64,000 nt of DNA from Prinsepia uniflora (GCA_032719365.1 CM064862.1:6164001-6228000); one strand, 5' to 3'. Positions 1-12,005 are shown, numbered from the stretch's first letter. Notes: generated by a model not told the origin, from the sequence alone. Program-made: numbers and translations.

Positions 1-956
1 TCTGGATTTGGGTACGGAATGATTATTCCAAATGCTAGCTTACGGAATAATGATTTCCGATTTGGATTTGGAAATAAATTAAAATTTGATGTCTGGGCTT
101 GGATCCGGGATTTCTTACGAAATTGCGGATCCGGATTCGGAATTGTAACTAAATGATGGGTGGAGTTTCATTTTGTCTCATGCTGGATTGGGCAAATGTA
201 CTCCATTATTGGAACGCGTTCGGCTATGACCTAGGTGGTTGTAGTCTGGTTATTAGGTAGATGTGTGTACTTCGTACATGGTTCGAGGTACAATACCGTG
301 TAGACTTGTGATGTCTAGTTACGGTATACGGGATATACCCGAGGTGTGTCGGTGAACGTGTTGGTAGTCGGATTGGTTCCGATACCATGGGATTGGTTGT
401 GGACCGGACATTACTATGCAATGGGTCATGGTAATTCCGATGTGTTTAATTACACACAGGTCGTGTGAAAGGTCGGTAAATGTTTACTAAGTCAAATACG
501 TTGGTGGCATGTGTAGCCACGAGTGAGTCTAGTGTTAGTTTTCGACTGACAACAACTGTGTCGCGACAGATTGTCAGGATGTGTCAACATAGATTGTTGA
601 GTGGGGTCAGCTGACTCCTAGTGGGAGTGGGAAAGGAACCGTCGAGTTGTTGCGTCAACGAGAGGGTAGTTTGGACTAGTGGTGTCAAATTCGAAACAAG
701 TAGTTTCAGTCATTCGACGGGGTCAAATGTAGTCATTACGTTTTGAGTACTAGTGGTACGTTTGGGTGTAGACAAGTTTTGTCTGGTTAGTTGGTGTACG
801 GGTGTACCCGTGTTGCGTGGTCGATTCCACTTTCCACGGGGTGTTTGTGGAATCAGGGTAGTCGAGTTTCGAGAGCGAAACTAATTAAGGAGGGAAGTAC
901 GTCTGAGTTTAGAGCGGTTGGAATTTCGAGGACGAAATTTATTAAGGAGGGAAGAT
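1..956 (+). mobile_element. 3' internal end of a Ty3/gypsy element, before its 3' LTR
   Basis: No credible reading frame is seen. The first ~150 bases resemble the middle of the long LTR family (compare 41095-41210). The end holds two purine-rich tracts (about 886-897 and 945-955), each preceded by a short hairpin; the second ends exactly where the LTR at 957 begins. That arrangement, a short inverted motif then a polypurine tract then TGTAACG, is what is expected for the 3' end of a Ty3/gypsy internal region. Bases ~150-860 are not recognised. The rest of the element would lie left of the window. Confidence 0.6.
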
Positions 957-3900
957 TGTAACGACCCGTCCCGAATTCCGGGATTAGATTAGTCACTAAT
1001 CTCGTTTAGTGAGGTTGAACGGTGCTTAGTAGGGCGGAATCGGACAAAATGTGCAAAATGACTGTTTTGCCCTTGGTCGTGGGCAAAATGTTGACTTTTT
1101 GATCGGGGGGTCAAATGGACTTTGACCGATGACCGTGACATAGTTCGGGACGTCACGAGTTCATAGGCAGGTGGCACGTTCGATTCCGACATTCGTAGAG
1201 AAAGTTATGGTGTTCGGAAGTTGAGGGGTATTTTGGTAATTTGGCATGTTAGGGGCCAAATGTTGACTTTTTGACCGGGAGGTCCGATGGACGAGGGCCA
1301 AGGAAGTTGAGGGGTATTTTGGTAATTTGGCATGTTAGGGGCCAAATGTTGACTTTTTGACCGGGAGGGACGATGGACGAGGGCCAAGGACCGTTACGTA
1401 GGTATCGTCGATACGAATCCAACGACAGGCGGCATGCCGAAATCGGAGATTCGATGACGAAGTTGTGGTCACGGGAACGAATTTGAATTACCGAACGAAC
1501 CGAGCGTTTGATTAAAATAATATTAAAATAGGTGAACAGTAATTGACGAATCTGGACCCTTGGATGTAGGCCACGTGTCACTCATCCCCACCTTCCATAA
1601 AATCTGGATCCTTTTTGGCCATTGGATTATTTAATCCATTTTCTCCCCTTAAATCCTCACCATCCATTCAAACCTCAGATTAAATCTGGGCCCTTGATCT
1701 CATCTCTTTCTTCCCTTCATCTACTGATCACACTCATCCCTCTCACTCTGTTCTTTCTCCCACCCGAAACACATACGCACACAACCTACATGAACCACCT
1801 CACCAATCTCTTCTGTGTTGGTGTGTGAGTGAGATGAGCTGCACAGTGAGGCTTGAGAGACGGCGGGGGGACGACGGAGACGGCGGAGACGACGGCGGCA
1901 AAACAAAAACAGAGGAGCAAAAATGCAGAAATTGGAAGATCGTTATGGACTGGCTTTTGATCGCTTTAGAGGGATGTATGATGTTCCTGGAGTCGAGCTA
2001 GGCATGCTGGTGGCCACAGCGGTAGCCACGGCGGCGAGGTAAGCCTCGAACCCGTGAACCTGTTTTCGGGTGAAAATGGAAGAATGAGTTTTAACATATT
2101 TAGATCGATCTGGTGATTAGGATGATGATCTAGAAGGTGAGACGAGCCTCTGGGGATCATTTTCGAAAGGAATGGTGGCCGGGATCGTGCAGACACGACG
2201 GTTGCAGGTGGCCGGTCTGCACACCTCCACGAACAGGTGGCCGGTCAGAACGGTGACACTGTTCACGGCGCGTGAGTTTCACGCGCAGCCACTCACGGCG
2301 GCGTGTGACGGCGCGTGGGCACGAATCTCGAGGTGAGGTCAACATGGCTTCTGTCCTATTTAATGTAACGGACATTTTGGAATTGGTTTCGTGTCGATCG
2401 GACACCGTCTCGATATTGTTCGGGATGTCCGAAGGTTTTAAATTAAGTTTAAAAATAAGTAAAAATTCGGGAAAATTACGGGACTTAGATAGGATGTTAA
2501 TGATAAGGTTAGTGACCCTCTAATGTGATTTGGACAGGATTGGGAGTCCCGGTGATAGTGGTGTGGCCCGGGAGGGCCGGTGGCACGCGTATCGAGGCAT
2601 ACCGTTAAAACGGTCTGTGAGTGGACTTTGGTTTTATAAATCCTATGCATGCTTAAATGTGTTATATGGTTTATATACATGATTTCTATGATGGTATTTG
2701 TGAGCATTGATTTCGGGTATGTTGCACGTATTTCGAGGTGTTTTCCGTATTTCACGTATATCGGGATTAACGGTTTATTTGTGGTTTTCCGTGCTTGTGG
2801 TTAAATAAATAATATGATAAAACGGTTTTTATATTGGAAAGATGAACTCGGGCTTGAAGCCCACTTGTTTTGGAAATCTCGGACTTGGAGTCCATTTGAG
2901 TACGTAATCGGGCTGCGGGCCCAGTTGGTTTATAAGTCGGACTGCGGGCCCAGTTGGTTTATAAATCGGGCCGTGGGCCCAGTGGTTCATAAAGTCGGGC
3001 ATGAGGCCCATTTGGATTAAAATGATGATTTCGGGTCAGGGGCCCTATATTTAATAAATGTGGTTTCGGGTCAGGGACCCTAAATGGAAATGTGTTGTTT
3101 TATGGAAAATTCGGGCAGGGCCCATTGTGGTGTTGTGAAATGAATTTATAAAAACTGTTTTCCATATACCATCCTGATACAAGGATATATGATGGTCTCC
3201 TCCAGATGTCTGGGACACTGGGGAAGTCACGGTGCATTGCTTGTGAAGGGTCACCATACGGAGCAGCCGGACCGTATGATGACTCACGAGCAGGATTGCT
3301 ATGATTGACGTCTGGGACGTCAGACATCAGGGATGTCAGAAATATGGACCTGGAGAGACCCCGGGCAGCACGCGTAGCTTATGAAACTGTGAGATATGAC
3401 GTCAGGGACGTCGAGCATCAGGGATGCTGGTGATGGTAATGGTAAAATACGAATTAATGAAATGGCTTTCCGGGTGGATTTGTGATTATATGATTTTAAT
3501 GGATTGATGTTCATTTATGGTTTTGGGTGGTGACCCACATGGTTGTTTATGTATAGTTGTTGGTATTTCACAGTTTTGGGCTGAGTTCCCACACTTGGTT
3601 TTTGGTTAACGGTTTTTGGGCTAAGGCCCTAATGGCTCGGTTGAGCAAACGTTTTGGTTACTAGTTTTTGTGGCATGCATACGTTTTTATTGGAGGGCAT
3701 AAATGTCTTATAAATGTATTTGATGAACTTATTGGTTTTGTCCACTCACAGTTTTTGGTTTTAATGTCCTTCAGGTTGATCACGGATGCGATTGCAGCAG
3801 GGACTGGGACATTGCACACCTCCTCCATCGATCCTTGCGCACTTTGGATGCCCCGTTTGGGCAGTGGCTCTTGGTCATCCCTTGTCTGACACCCCTTGTT

Positions 3901-3958
3901 GGACGGGAGCAGGGCACATCCCATGGTAATCCCGGGGGGATTGGGATGGGTCCTGTCA
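957..3958 (+). mobile_element. Ty3/gypsy long LTR, copy A (3' LTR)
   Basis: It runs from TGTAACGACCCGTCCC to GGGTCCTGTCA, about 3.0 kb, the same termini as the other family members here. It follows a polypurine tract directly, so it is read as a 3' LTR and not a solo LTR; the flanking 5-mers (AAGAT, AGCCA) do not match. Inside are the GCGCGTG/CACGCGC hairpin (2268-2286), an array of GGGC-type hairpins (2850-3095) and an array of GACGTC-type hairpins (3195-3425). It has no coding capacity. Confidence 0.8.
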
Positions 3959-4233
3959 AGCCATCCATCCAGGACCGCTCTAAATCCTGGTATGTCGCCG
4001 TGAACGAATCAACCGACGCGACCACCACAAGATCATGGTACACTCATCATCGATCGCTATCCTGAACCGTCAGCACTCCGAAGTCGAGCCTCCCCAGGCT
4101 GCCCGACCACGAATCGTGCATCGTGACCTCTCCGGAAGGAACACATCTCAATCCGGAGGCGAGCGTCGTATCGTTGATCGCCGTGCACATAGCACCCGTT
4201 GCGACCACGATTTAGACCCGAAGGTCGTAAATA
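3959..4233. other. Unassigned 275-base segment between two LTRs
   Basis: This GC-richer stretch lies between the end of LTR A and the start of the inverted LTR B. It does not match the other LTR copies. A minus-strand reading frame crosses it but continues into the LTR, so it is not called as a gene. Confidence 0.4.
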
Positions 4234-5956
4234 ACGTCATATGCCCGAGACCAAACCAAATGGGTCTTATTCCCAAGTTTATTCTTTTAGAAATCCAAAA
4301 CCAAATCATTTAAATCAATAAAGAAATACAGACCTGTATAAGCACCGTATAAGGCCGAAACCTCGAAATACGTGCTTATACGTAACCACATACAAATGCA
4401 CCCATGGAATCATCAAACATGTAATAAAACATATAATAAACATTTATGCATGCACCAATTTAGAAAACAAGGTCCATTCACAGGCCGTCCGAGCTGCCGC
4501 CTCGATTTGCGTGTCATAGGCTCCCCGAGCCGATCACCATCACCGGGACTCCCAAACCTATACAAATTTTAATACAAGGTTAATAACTAGTTAATTAACC
4601 TCCTACCAAAACCCCGTAATTTTTCCGAACTTTTAACTATTTTTAAGCCGACCCTAAACCTTCTGACACCCCAAAAACTATCGAAACGATATCTGATCGA
4701 CGTGAGACCAGTCCCAAAATCTTCGTTACATCGAATAGAAGATTTCCCGTGTTGAACACTTTCCCAAATTATGGACCACGCACCCTCACGAGCTCCTAGA
4801 AGGGACAGATTACTGTTCATCGGCACAAACCTCCAGCAGACCGGTTTTACTGTTCCTGGCCGGTTCACCTAGTTTGGCCGGTCCAACTGGACCGGCGTGA
4901 CCGGTTCACAGCCCTAGACACCCCATTTTTCATCCTAGTTCTTCCTTTTTGGTGTTTTCTATTCATTCCAATCCTTAAAACAACCTAAAAACCGCCTAAA
5001 CCTATGGTTCAATTTTGAACCAAACGGTTCAAAGTTCCCAAAACTCTCCCATGGCTGCCCAGCCATCCCAAGCTTCCTTAAACCTTCCTAACATGTCCCT
5101 AGCAACCTAATGGACTCATTAAAACCATTAAAAACCAATCATAACAACAAAAATGGAAAAATGGATCAAAATGGGCTAATCGTGAACCTCACGGGTTCTT
5201 CCTCCTTCCAGCCGCCGTGGACGGCGGTTCTCGCCGCCCAGAAACCTCCTCAGTCTCCCTGGTCCTTTGCCTGGTCATGGGTGAAGATTGGATGGGTTTT
5301 GTTTTGCACGGATGGAAGGAAAAGGGTGAGATCGGGTGGGTGTTTTGTGCTTGAATGGAGAAATGAAAATGCACGGGAAAAGGGAGATGCATGAATGAAT
5401 GAAGTTGGCCAGTGGATGGGTGACACTTGTCACTCATCCATAGGGCAAGGATTAAATATCTGGGCCCCCACTAAGTCCAAAAGTTAACTCGTTTCGTAAT
5501 TCGTGCAATAGTGCACTTGAACTTCCGTGAACCTTAACTTCACCGTCGAACGTCCAAATTCGACGTGCCGCCTGTCTATGGATTCGCATCGTCGTGATCT
5601 ACGTAACGGTCTTCGACCCTCGGCCATCGGACCTCTTGGTCAAAAAGTTAACATTTGACCCCTTGTAACAATAATTACCAAAATGCCCCTAAACTTCTGA
5701 ACATCATAACTTCCTCCTCGAATGTTGGAATTGAACGTGCCCCCTGTGTATGTACTCGTGACGTCACGAACTATGTCACGGTCATCGGTCAAAGTGCATT
5801 TGACCGCCCGAATGAAAAGTCAACGTTTTGCCACCATTAGGGGCAAAACAGTCATTTTGCGTCGTTCGTCTGATTTCGCTCAATTAATCACGGATTAGCC
5901 TTACTAATCGTGATTAGTCATTAATCTAATCTAGGAATTTGGGACGGGTCGTTACA
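4234..5956 (-). mobile_element. Ty3/gypsy long LTR, copy B, reverse and truncated
   Basis: Read on the minus strand it starts at 5956 with TGTAACGACCCGTCCC and follows the family up to the GGGC-hairpin region, where it stops near 4234; roughly the 3' half of the LTR is missing. At its 5' end it meets the sequence ATATAAACCGGG, which in the complete copy at 49622-52949 is LTR-internal. It therefore sits inside another LTR (copy C); ATATA is the likely target duplication, but its partner is lost or outside the window. Confidence 0.75.
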
Positions 5957-8490
5957 ATATAAACCGGGCCATTGCCCAACACATCCGAAAACATCGGAAA
6001 TCAACAATACTTCAGAAGTCAATCAATCTGCTGGATCTCAAGTGCGCCCGAGTCTTTAAACTCAAAACCATGGGCATAATCAGGCCTTCCCGGGATATCA
6101 ACGAGTCTTTAAACTCAGAACATAATCAATAGGCCTCGGGGGGATATCATACCGAGTTTTTAAACTCAAAACAGTAACCGTGTCTTTAAACTCATCAAGG
6201 GCCCTCCCCCGTCATCAATTAACCGAGTCTTTAAACTCAAAACATGATCCAACAATAACATCGGGTCTTTAAACCCAAAACCATTTGTAAATCACAACAA
6301 TCCAGGATCCACCGTGATCCATTTTCCAAACCATTCCGAAATCACATTTCGTCATAATAGGACTTATGTTCGAATTTCACATTCAAATCCCAAATCATAT
6401 CCGTCATCCATTCCCGAAACCGAATTCGCAATAATGATTCTGTAAGCCGGCATCCGGAACCACCATTCCTAACCCAATTCAGAAATCCACTTTCAAGTTT
6501 CCGAAATCCGAATCTCGTTCATCAAAATTACTTGTATGCCCTGGGCATCAAGCCAGAAATCACCTTTTCCAAAATCCATTTTAAATCTTTGAACACAAAT
6601 CTTATTTCAAATCCCAAATTCAATTCATCAAAATCATGATCAATCACAACATACTCAAAATCTCGTAAAACGTGCAAATCCGTAAAAATCTCGAAATCTG
6701 TGTCAACACCGTAAGTCATACTCACAATCATAGTCGAAACATCCTTAAAACATCATATGCACAAATCATGTAAAATCGTTCATCAAACCATCATCAAAAC
6801 ATAAGAGAAACCATAGTCTCGAAATACGTGCAATTACGTATTGCATACCAAAATATGTAGAAATACGAAAATCGGAATTATCACAAGTCATAATCATAAT
6901 GATAGAAATCATAGAAACATTTATGCATGCATTAAATTTTGAAAGCAAAGTCCACTCACACACCGTCCATAACGCTCGTTTTCGCGCTGCACGCGTTTCC
7001 GTAATTTTCAAATTTTTTCAGGAATCTCAAATACTGTCCGAAAATATTCTTTAGTGTCACTAAAGACTCAAATAACATCATACTAATTTCTCATAATTTT
7101 CCGAGAATTAAATATTAATTAAAAACATAATATAAACTTTCGGACCCTCGAAACAATATCGAAACGGTGTCCGTTTAACTCGAAACCAAAGCTAAAATGT
7201 TCGTTACATTGTATAGGACAAAATTCGTGTTGAACTCCCCTCGAGAATCGAGCCCACGCGCCCTCACGCGCCGCCGTGAGTGGCTGCGCGTGAAAGCCAC
7301 GTGCATGCTACAGTAAGTTGCACAGTCAGTCGTCGTCCTTACTCGAATGACTGGTAAACGGATCTGGTTGCCCGCGACTTGACCCGGCTAGTATTCCATT
7401 AATTCGACATCATTTTGAACAATTGAACACTCCATTAGCTTCGTAACCAATTGAATTAGGGATCTGTAACATCCATTGCAGTTATAATTACCTCAAACCA
7501 TCTCGACTTAATCCAAGTTTCAAAAACGAGTTCCTCATCTGAGTTCGTCAAATAACCATGGAATTCTTCAATTAATTAGTCATACAACATCGTAGCCTCA
7601 TGGTAAAGATTATTTAGAATTCAATTTCACAAAAAACTTACCTCCAATTACACGAACACAACCCACGATTTTCCGGCCATCCACCACGTCCGTCCATGGC
7701 TCCAGGAGCTTCGAAGCTTGCAATACTTGATTTGGATCGACTAATAAATGTCCCAGAAGACATAATCTAACCTTAATTTGCCTTGGGCTAGTCTAAAACT
7801 CATAATCGAATTCGAATTTGTTCAAACACAGGTTTCGGGTTTCTTGGTGCATTTCCACTCAGTCCCTCGCTTTGCCTCTCCAGTTTAGTCTCTTTGTCTC
7901 TCCCGTTTAATCCCCGCAATTTGATGGTCACTTCAAACCAAAACTCAATGTAACCCGTGCCAAGCCACTCACTAAAAAACTGAAACCCATGCTCTGTTTT
8001 TCCATTTCCAACCGCACCAAACATTAGAGAAATCAACCCGTTCACTGCCTTCAGCACGCCCATGTTTCCCACTCAATGCATAAAGAATGCAGTAGCACTC
8101 AGCCCAACCAGCAATTCCATAAACAATTCCTTCAGCCCATACTCTGTTTTTCAATTCAAAAACACCCACTCACGGCTGTTTCAACCTGCACCTTCAAAAT
8201 GACCATTTTACCCCTCCTTTACAAAATGACCAAAATGACCTTCAAGCTTCTAGACCCGTAACTGGGTCATCCGAACTCCGATTGACGCGTGCCACTTGTC
8301 TACGGACTCAGCGTCTCGAAACCTACCCAACGGTGTAAGACCCGTGTCCTGGAGGGAACGGTGAACAAACCCACATTCCTACGAGGGGGGAATGGTCTGG
8401 GAAGGGAATGGTGGTGTGCCTTAAAGGTGTAGGCACACACCTATCTAGCATGAGGCCTTTTGGGAGCTCAGTGGCTTTGGGGAGGATTGG

Positions 8491-8560
8491 AACCCCAAAG
8501 TTAAGCGAGTTGAGGCTGGTACAATTCCATGATGGGTGACCCCCTGGGAAGTTGCACCGT
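8491..8560 (+). promoter_or_regulatory. 5S-rRNA-like RNA polymerase III promoter, LTR 1 of Cassandra
   Basis: It contains CCAAAGTTAAGCG (A-box region) and GATGGGTGACCCCCTGGGAA (C-box region), in the order found in plant 5S rRNA genes. In the Cassandra family this block is known to be 5S-derived. It is not a 5S gene: the 5' third of 5S rRNA is absent. Confidence 0.85.
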
Positions 8561-8668
8561 GAGCTCCCGAAAACAAAACCGTGAGGGCAATGGAAAGGAG
8601 GCCCAAAGCGGACAATATCGTGCTAGATGAGTCGGGACCTGACAGAGGAGGGTCGGGTCTTGACAGAA

Positions 8669-8681
8669 TGGTATCAGAGCC
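8669..8681 (+). other. Primer binding site of Cassandra
   Basis: TGGTATCAGAGCC is complementary to the 3' end of plant initiator-Met tRNA. It lies three bases after LTR 1. Confidence 0.85.
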
Positions 8682-8893
8682 AGACCCCAACCGAGAAGTG
8701 TGCCAGCGAGGACGCTGGGCCCTAAGGGGGGTGGATTGTAAGACCCGTGTCCTGGAGGGAACGATGAACAATCCCACATTCCTACGAGGGGGGAATGGTC
8801 TGGGAAGGGAATGGTGGTGTGCCTTAAAGGTGTAGGCACGCACTTATCTAGCATGAGGCCTTTTGGGAGCTCAGTGGCTTTGGGGAGGATTGG

Positions 8894-8957
8894 AACCCCA
8901 AAGTTAAGCGAGTTAAGGCTAGTGCAATTCCATGATGGGTGACCCTCTGGGAAGTTG
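8894..8957 (+). promoter_or_regulatory. 5S-rRNA-like promoter, LTR 2 of Cassandra
   Basis: This is the second copy of the block, with AAGTTAAGCG and GATGGGTGACCCTCTGGGAA. Both control-box cores are kept, while bases between them differ from LTR 1. Confidence 0.85.
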
Positions 8958-9372
8958 CACCGTGAGCTCCCGGAAACAAAACCGTGAGGGCAAGGGCAAG
9001 GAGGCCCAAAGCGGACAATATCGTGCTAGATGAGTCGGGACCTGACAGAGGAGGGTCGGGTCTTGACAAACGGTCCTTGGCTTATGTGCAAAGTCCATGT
9101 CGTTTGAAAAGTCAACAAATTCCTCATTTTCGTCCTAATTACGAAAATGCCCTTGAACTTCCGAACGTCATAACTTTCTCCCCGAATGTCGGAATCGGAC
9201 GTGCCACCTGTCTATGAACTCGTGACGTCCCGAACTACGTCACAGTCATCGGTCAAAGTCCGTTTGATCGCTGGAGCAAAAAGTCAACCGTTCGCCCACA
9301 TTCCAGGGGCAAAATCGTCTTATCCTTCAAATTTTTTCCAAATTTTCCTTTTCCAAGGTCCAGGTCGTTACA

Positions 9373-11252
9373 CCAAGCATTTCCATGCTTGTTTTATTGA
9401 TGAGTTCTAATATGGGTAGCAATTGAAAATGAATTTGTAATTTGGGTTCTTCCCCAAGTCCAGCCTGTTTTCTCATTTTTTTTTCCAACTCCATAATTTG
9501 TTCAATAAGACCTTTCTAAAAGTCAAATTGAGCTCGACCCAAGTGGGCTTAGTAGGTCCGGCTCGTGAAGCCCGATAAAAATTCGACCCAAATCCGGCAT
9601 AACAAAGGATATGAGCTTTCATATTTATGACCAAACTCACGTGGCTCAACTCTATATTTTTAAAATTATGAAATAGGCTCAGTCTAGTTCGATCCAAGCC
9701 CAAAAAAATTGGACCGAGATTGCCTGATCCGACCCAATGATGAAGGCTACCACAAATCACTTAGAATATAAAAATGCATCAAATTATGGTTCCAAAGAAT
9801 CGACCATTGTATGATTTGGAATGAGAATTATACTAATTGCAAAGAAAACCTTGTTACAACCGTCAATCTGGGTTAGGCAAATAAAAAAGACAAAAATCTC
9901 CGTATAAATTGTGGAACTCAAAATCACCTGAAAAATTGTGGAGTTGCCACATGACACATAATTCTCAGAATGTCCAATTTGCCCTTGGTAATGACATTAA
10001 TGACTCGCAAACACCCGTACATTAAATAATGTATTTCCAGCTAAATATGTTATTTAATCGGGTTAAAGCCTCAATAATATCAATTTCATTATTCTTGATA
10101 ATGAACAATTAATATTAATATTAAATTGCTTTAATTATCATCATAATGAGCAACTATTATAATTATTAAATAATATTTTTTATTAATAATATATTATTTA
10201 TTAATTATAAATTCAACCGACCAATCAGAACGCTTTGAGACTCCTAAGACTTCTCTATAAATAGCGGATCTCATTTCATTTACTGGTTAGTCGATTCTTC
10301 GTTTCGAAGTATTTATTTTTCCTCTCTAAAAGCTAACTTAAGTAGTAGAGCCTTATTGGTTGAACGACCCCCATGGATTCAACCTTAACCCCGCTTGTCA
10401 CTTGTTTGTTGTTTGTAGGGATTATGAAGACTTTTTGCCGGGTAAGATTTCTGCTTCAACAACTGATGCTTTCATTGATAGCTGATTAAAAAATACTCAA
10501 TGGGAGCTCTCACGATTTTTCATCGTTCTTCAACATTGTTCATCGTTCTTCAGACTTTGTTCATCGTACTTTGTTCGCCATTCATCGACTATGTTCGAAG
10601 TTCTTGAACATTTTTCATCGTTCTTCAGCTATGTTCATCGTTCATTATACCTCATTTGTCGTTTAATCGACTATGTTCGAAGTTCTTGAACATTGTTCAT
10701 CAATCATGTTCATCGTTCATTATACTTTGTTTGTCGTTCATCGACTATGTTCGAAATTCTTGAACGTTATTTATCATTCATCGGAACTTTTTGTTCAATT
10801 CCCGTGATTCATCATAGTTAGAGTGTGATGATCCATTCGATCATTTAAAGGGAACGTTTAAGCCTTTGTAGCTCGGAATGGGAGCGGAGCATGCACTGTG
10901 TCCCTAAAAAAGCATACAAGTCTTCACTTCTACGAAACATCCAAAGCCTTCGCTCATGCGAAACATACAAGCTTTCGTCGCTTCATTGCTTAACGAAAAT
11001 AATGAAATAATAGGTTAGTTTCTCATAGAAGAGAAAGGGTGAAACGAGAAACAATTATAAGAAGGGTAGAATTGGAAATAAAATCTAGTTTAATTAACTT
11101 AGGGGGCTTTTAATAAAAGTTTTGTAAGCAAAGGATTTAAAAATATTAATATTAATGATTAAAAGTTATTAAATTAAAAAGTGAGCTGTTAAGGAGCTCA
11201 TAATAATTATGGCTTAATAAAATGGTTATTCTTTTATTTTTTGTGTAACGGT
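9373..11252 (+). repeat. Direct repeat R1, about 1.9 kb, LTR-like
   Basis: It is repeated at 12006-16408 (interrupted there). It has a very AT-rich part (9970-10230), a TATA box in CTATAAATAG (10255-10264), imperfect tandem units based on TTCATCGTTCTTC (about 10510-10800), and short repeats based on CGAAACATACAAGC (about 10920-10990). A TATA box inside a long direct repeat fits an LTR of a large non-autonomous element, but no primer site or polypurine tract was found at the inner edges, so a segmental duplication remains possible. Confidence 0.55.
10255..10264 (+). promoter_or_regulatory. TATA box in repeat R1
   Basis: CTATAAATAG lies downstream of a long AT-rich tract and is kept at 12895-12904 in the second repeat copy, which supports a promoter inside the repeat. 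Confidence 0.45.
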
Positions 11253-12005
11253 TTTATTTCTAATTTTAGAAAATCCAAACCATTAAGATTTTAACGGTTT
11301 GAATTTGGATATTGCTAATATCCGTATCAAACCACACCGTGTCCACTCCTACTTAAAACATACGATTTGAAACACATGATTTGCTCAATTCGAGTGCTTT
11401 TTCGTTCATTCAGTCATGTTGTCATCAAAATACATAGTAAAATTAGAAATTTAGACATAAATATCCAATTTTACCAAGTTTTATGTTCGAATCCTTCCTT
11501 AAATTAGCCCTCACCATTTGACCCAGAAGCTCATGGGCTTGTGGGTACCCATTAGACCCATTGACTAAAAGCTCGAGCCGAATCATTATGGACCGTGACT
11601 CGACCCAGCTCAAAAATTAGCAGGTCAGACTTGGATTTAAAATATTTAAACCTAATAGGCCCGAGCCCGGTAATCCCGGTCTGACCAGCCCATATAAATC
11701 CAGCTCGTAAACCCGAGTATATAAACCTATTATTAATTAAGAAATTAAGTCTAAATCGGTATAACAGAGAAGGCTAGAAGCTCGGGGTTATGTTCTAGCA
11801 CTAGATGAAATTACAATATAGGTAAAGGTGAATTCCACACATAATATTACGATATAAATTCATGATAAAGTCGGTATTAAAATTCTCTTGTTCTAATAGT
11901 TTTTAATGTCGTGTTAAGCACTTATCATAAGCAAACTTAGTCTAGCTTAAGTGCTCATTGATACGTGAAGATTGTAATTGATTTAAATAGTAGCAGTTCT
12001 TATAT
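11253..12005. other. Spacer between the two 1.9 kb repeats
   Basis: About 0.75 kb with no reading frame of note. It has a stretch rich in short GCTCGAGCC/GACCC words (11520-11720) that recalls 9540-9740 in the repeat. If the repeats are LTRs, this is the whole internal region of the element. Confidence 0.4.

Larger units (their letters stand above)
8334..9068 (+). mobile_element. Cassandra TRIM retrotransposon, complete
   Basis: It is a 735-base element with two LTRs of 332 bases (8334-8665 and 8737-9068), both starting TGTAAGACCCG and ending TCTTGACA, at roughly 96% identity by eye. It is flanked by an exact target duplication AACGG (8329-8333 and 9069-9073). A primer site TGGTATCAGAGCC matching initiator-Met tRNA begins at 8669, and a polypurine tract precedes the second LTR (about 8723-8735). 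There are no reading frames of interest. Each LTR carries a 5S-rRNA-like block, which is the defining trait of the Cassandra family. It depends on other elements for its proteins. Confidence 0.92.
5957..9372 (-). mobile_element. Ty3/gypsy long LTR, copy C, reverse, interrupted
   Basis: It aligns along its length with the complete reverse LTR at 49622-52949 and ends at 9372 with the family terminus (TGTAACGACC on the minus strand). About 465 bases of its 3' end are missing at the left, where copy B is joined. It contains many GAGTTTAAAGACTC/GGGTTTAAAGACCC hairpins (6040-6280). A complete Cassandra TRIM is inserted at 8334-9068. The LTR is itself inserted into the 9373-11252 repeat: CCAAG just outside matches CTAAG in the other repeat copy. 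Confidence 0.8.

Noticed and set aside
957..5956. A DNA transposon with long terminal inverted repeats
   Set aside because: Both arms are LTRs of a family seen in either orientation elsewhere in the window, one of them truncated.
8491..8560. 5S rRNA gene
   Set aside because: Only the internal control region is similar; the 5' third is absent and the block lies in a retrotransposon LTR present twice.
8445..9069. Reading frames in the Cassandra element
   Set aside because: TRIM elements are noncoding; the frames arise from GC-rich LTR sequence and occur in both LTRs.
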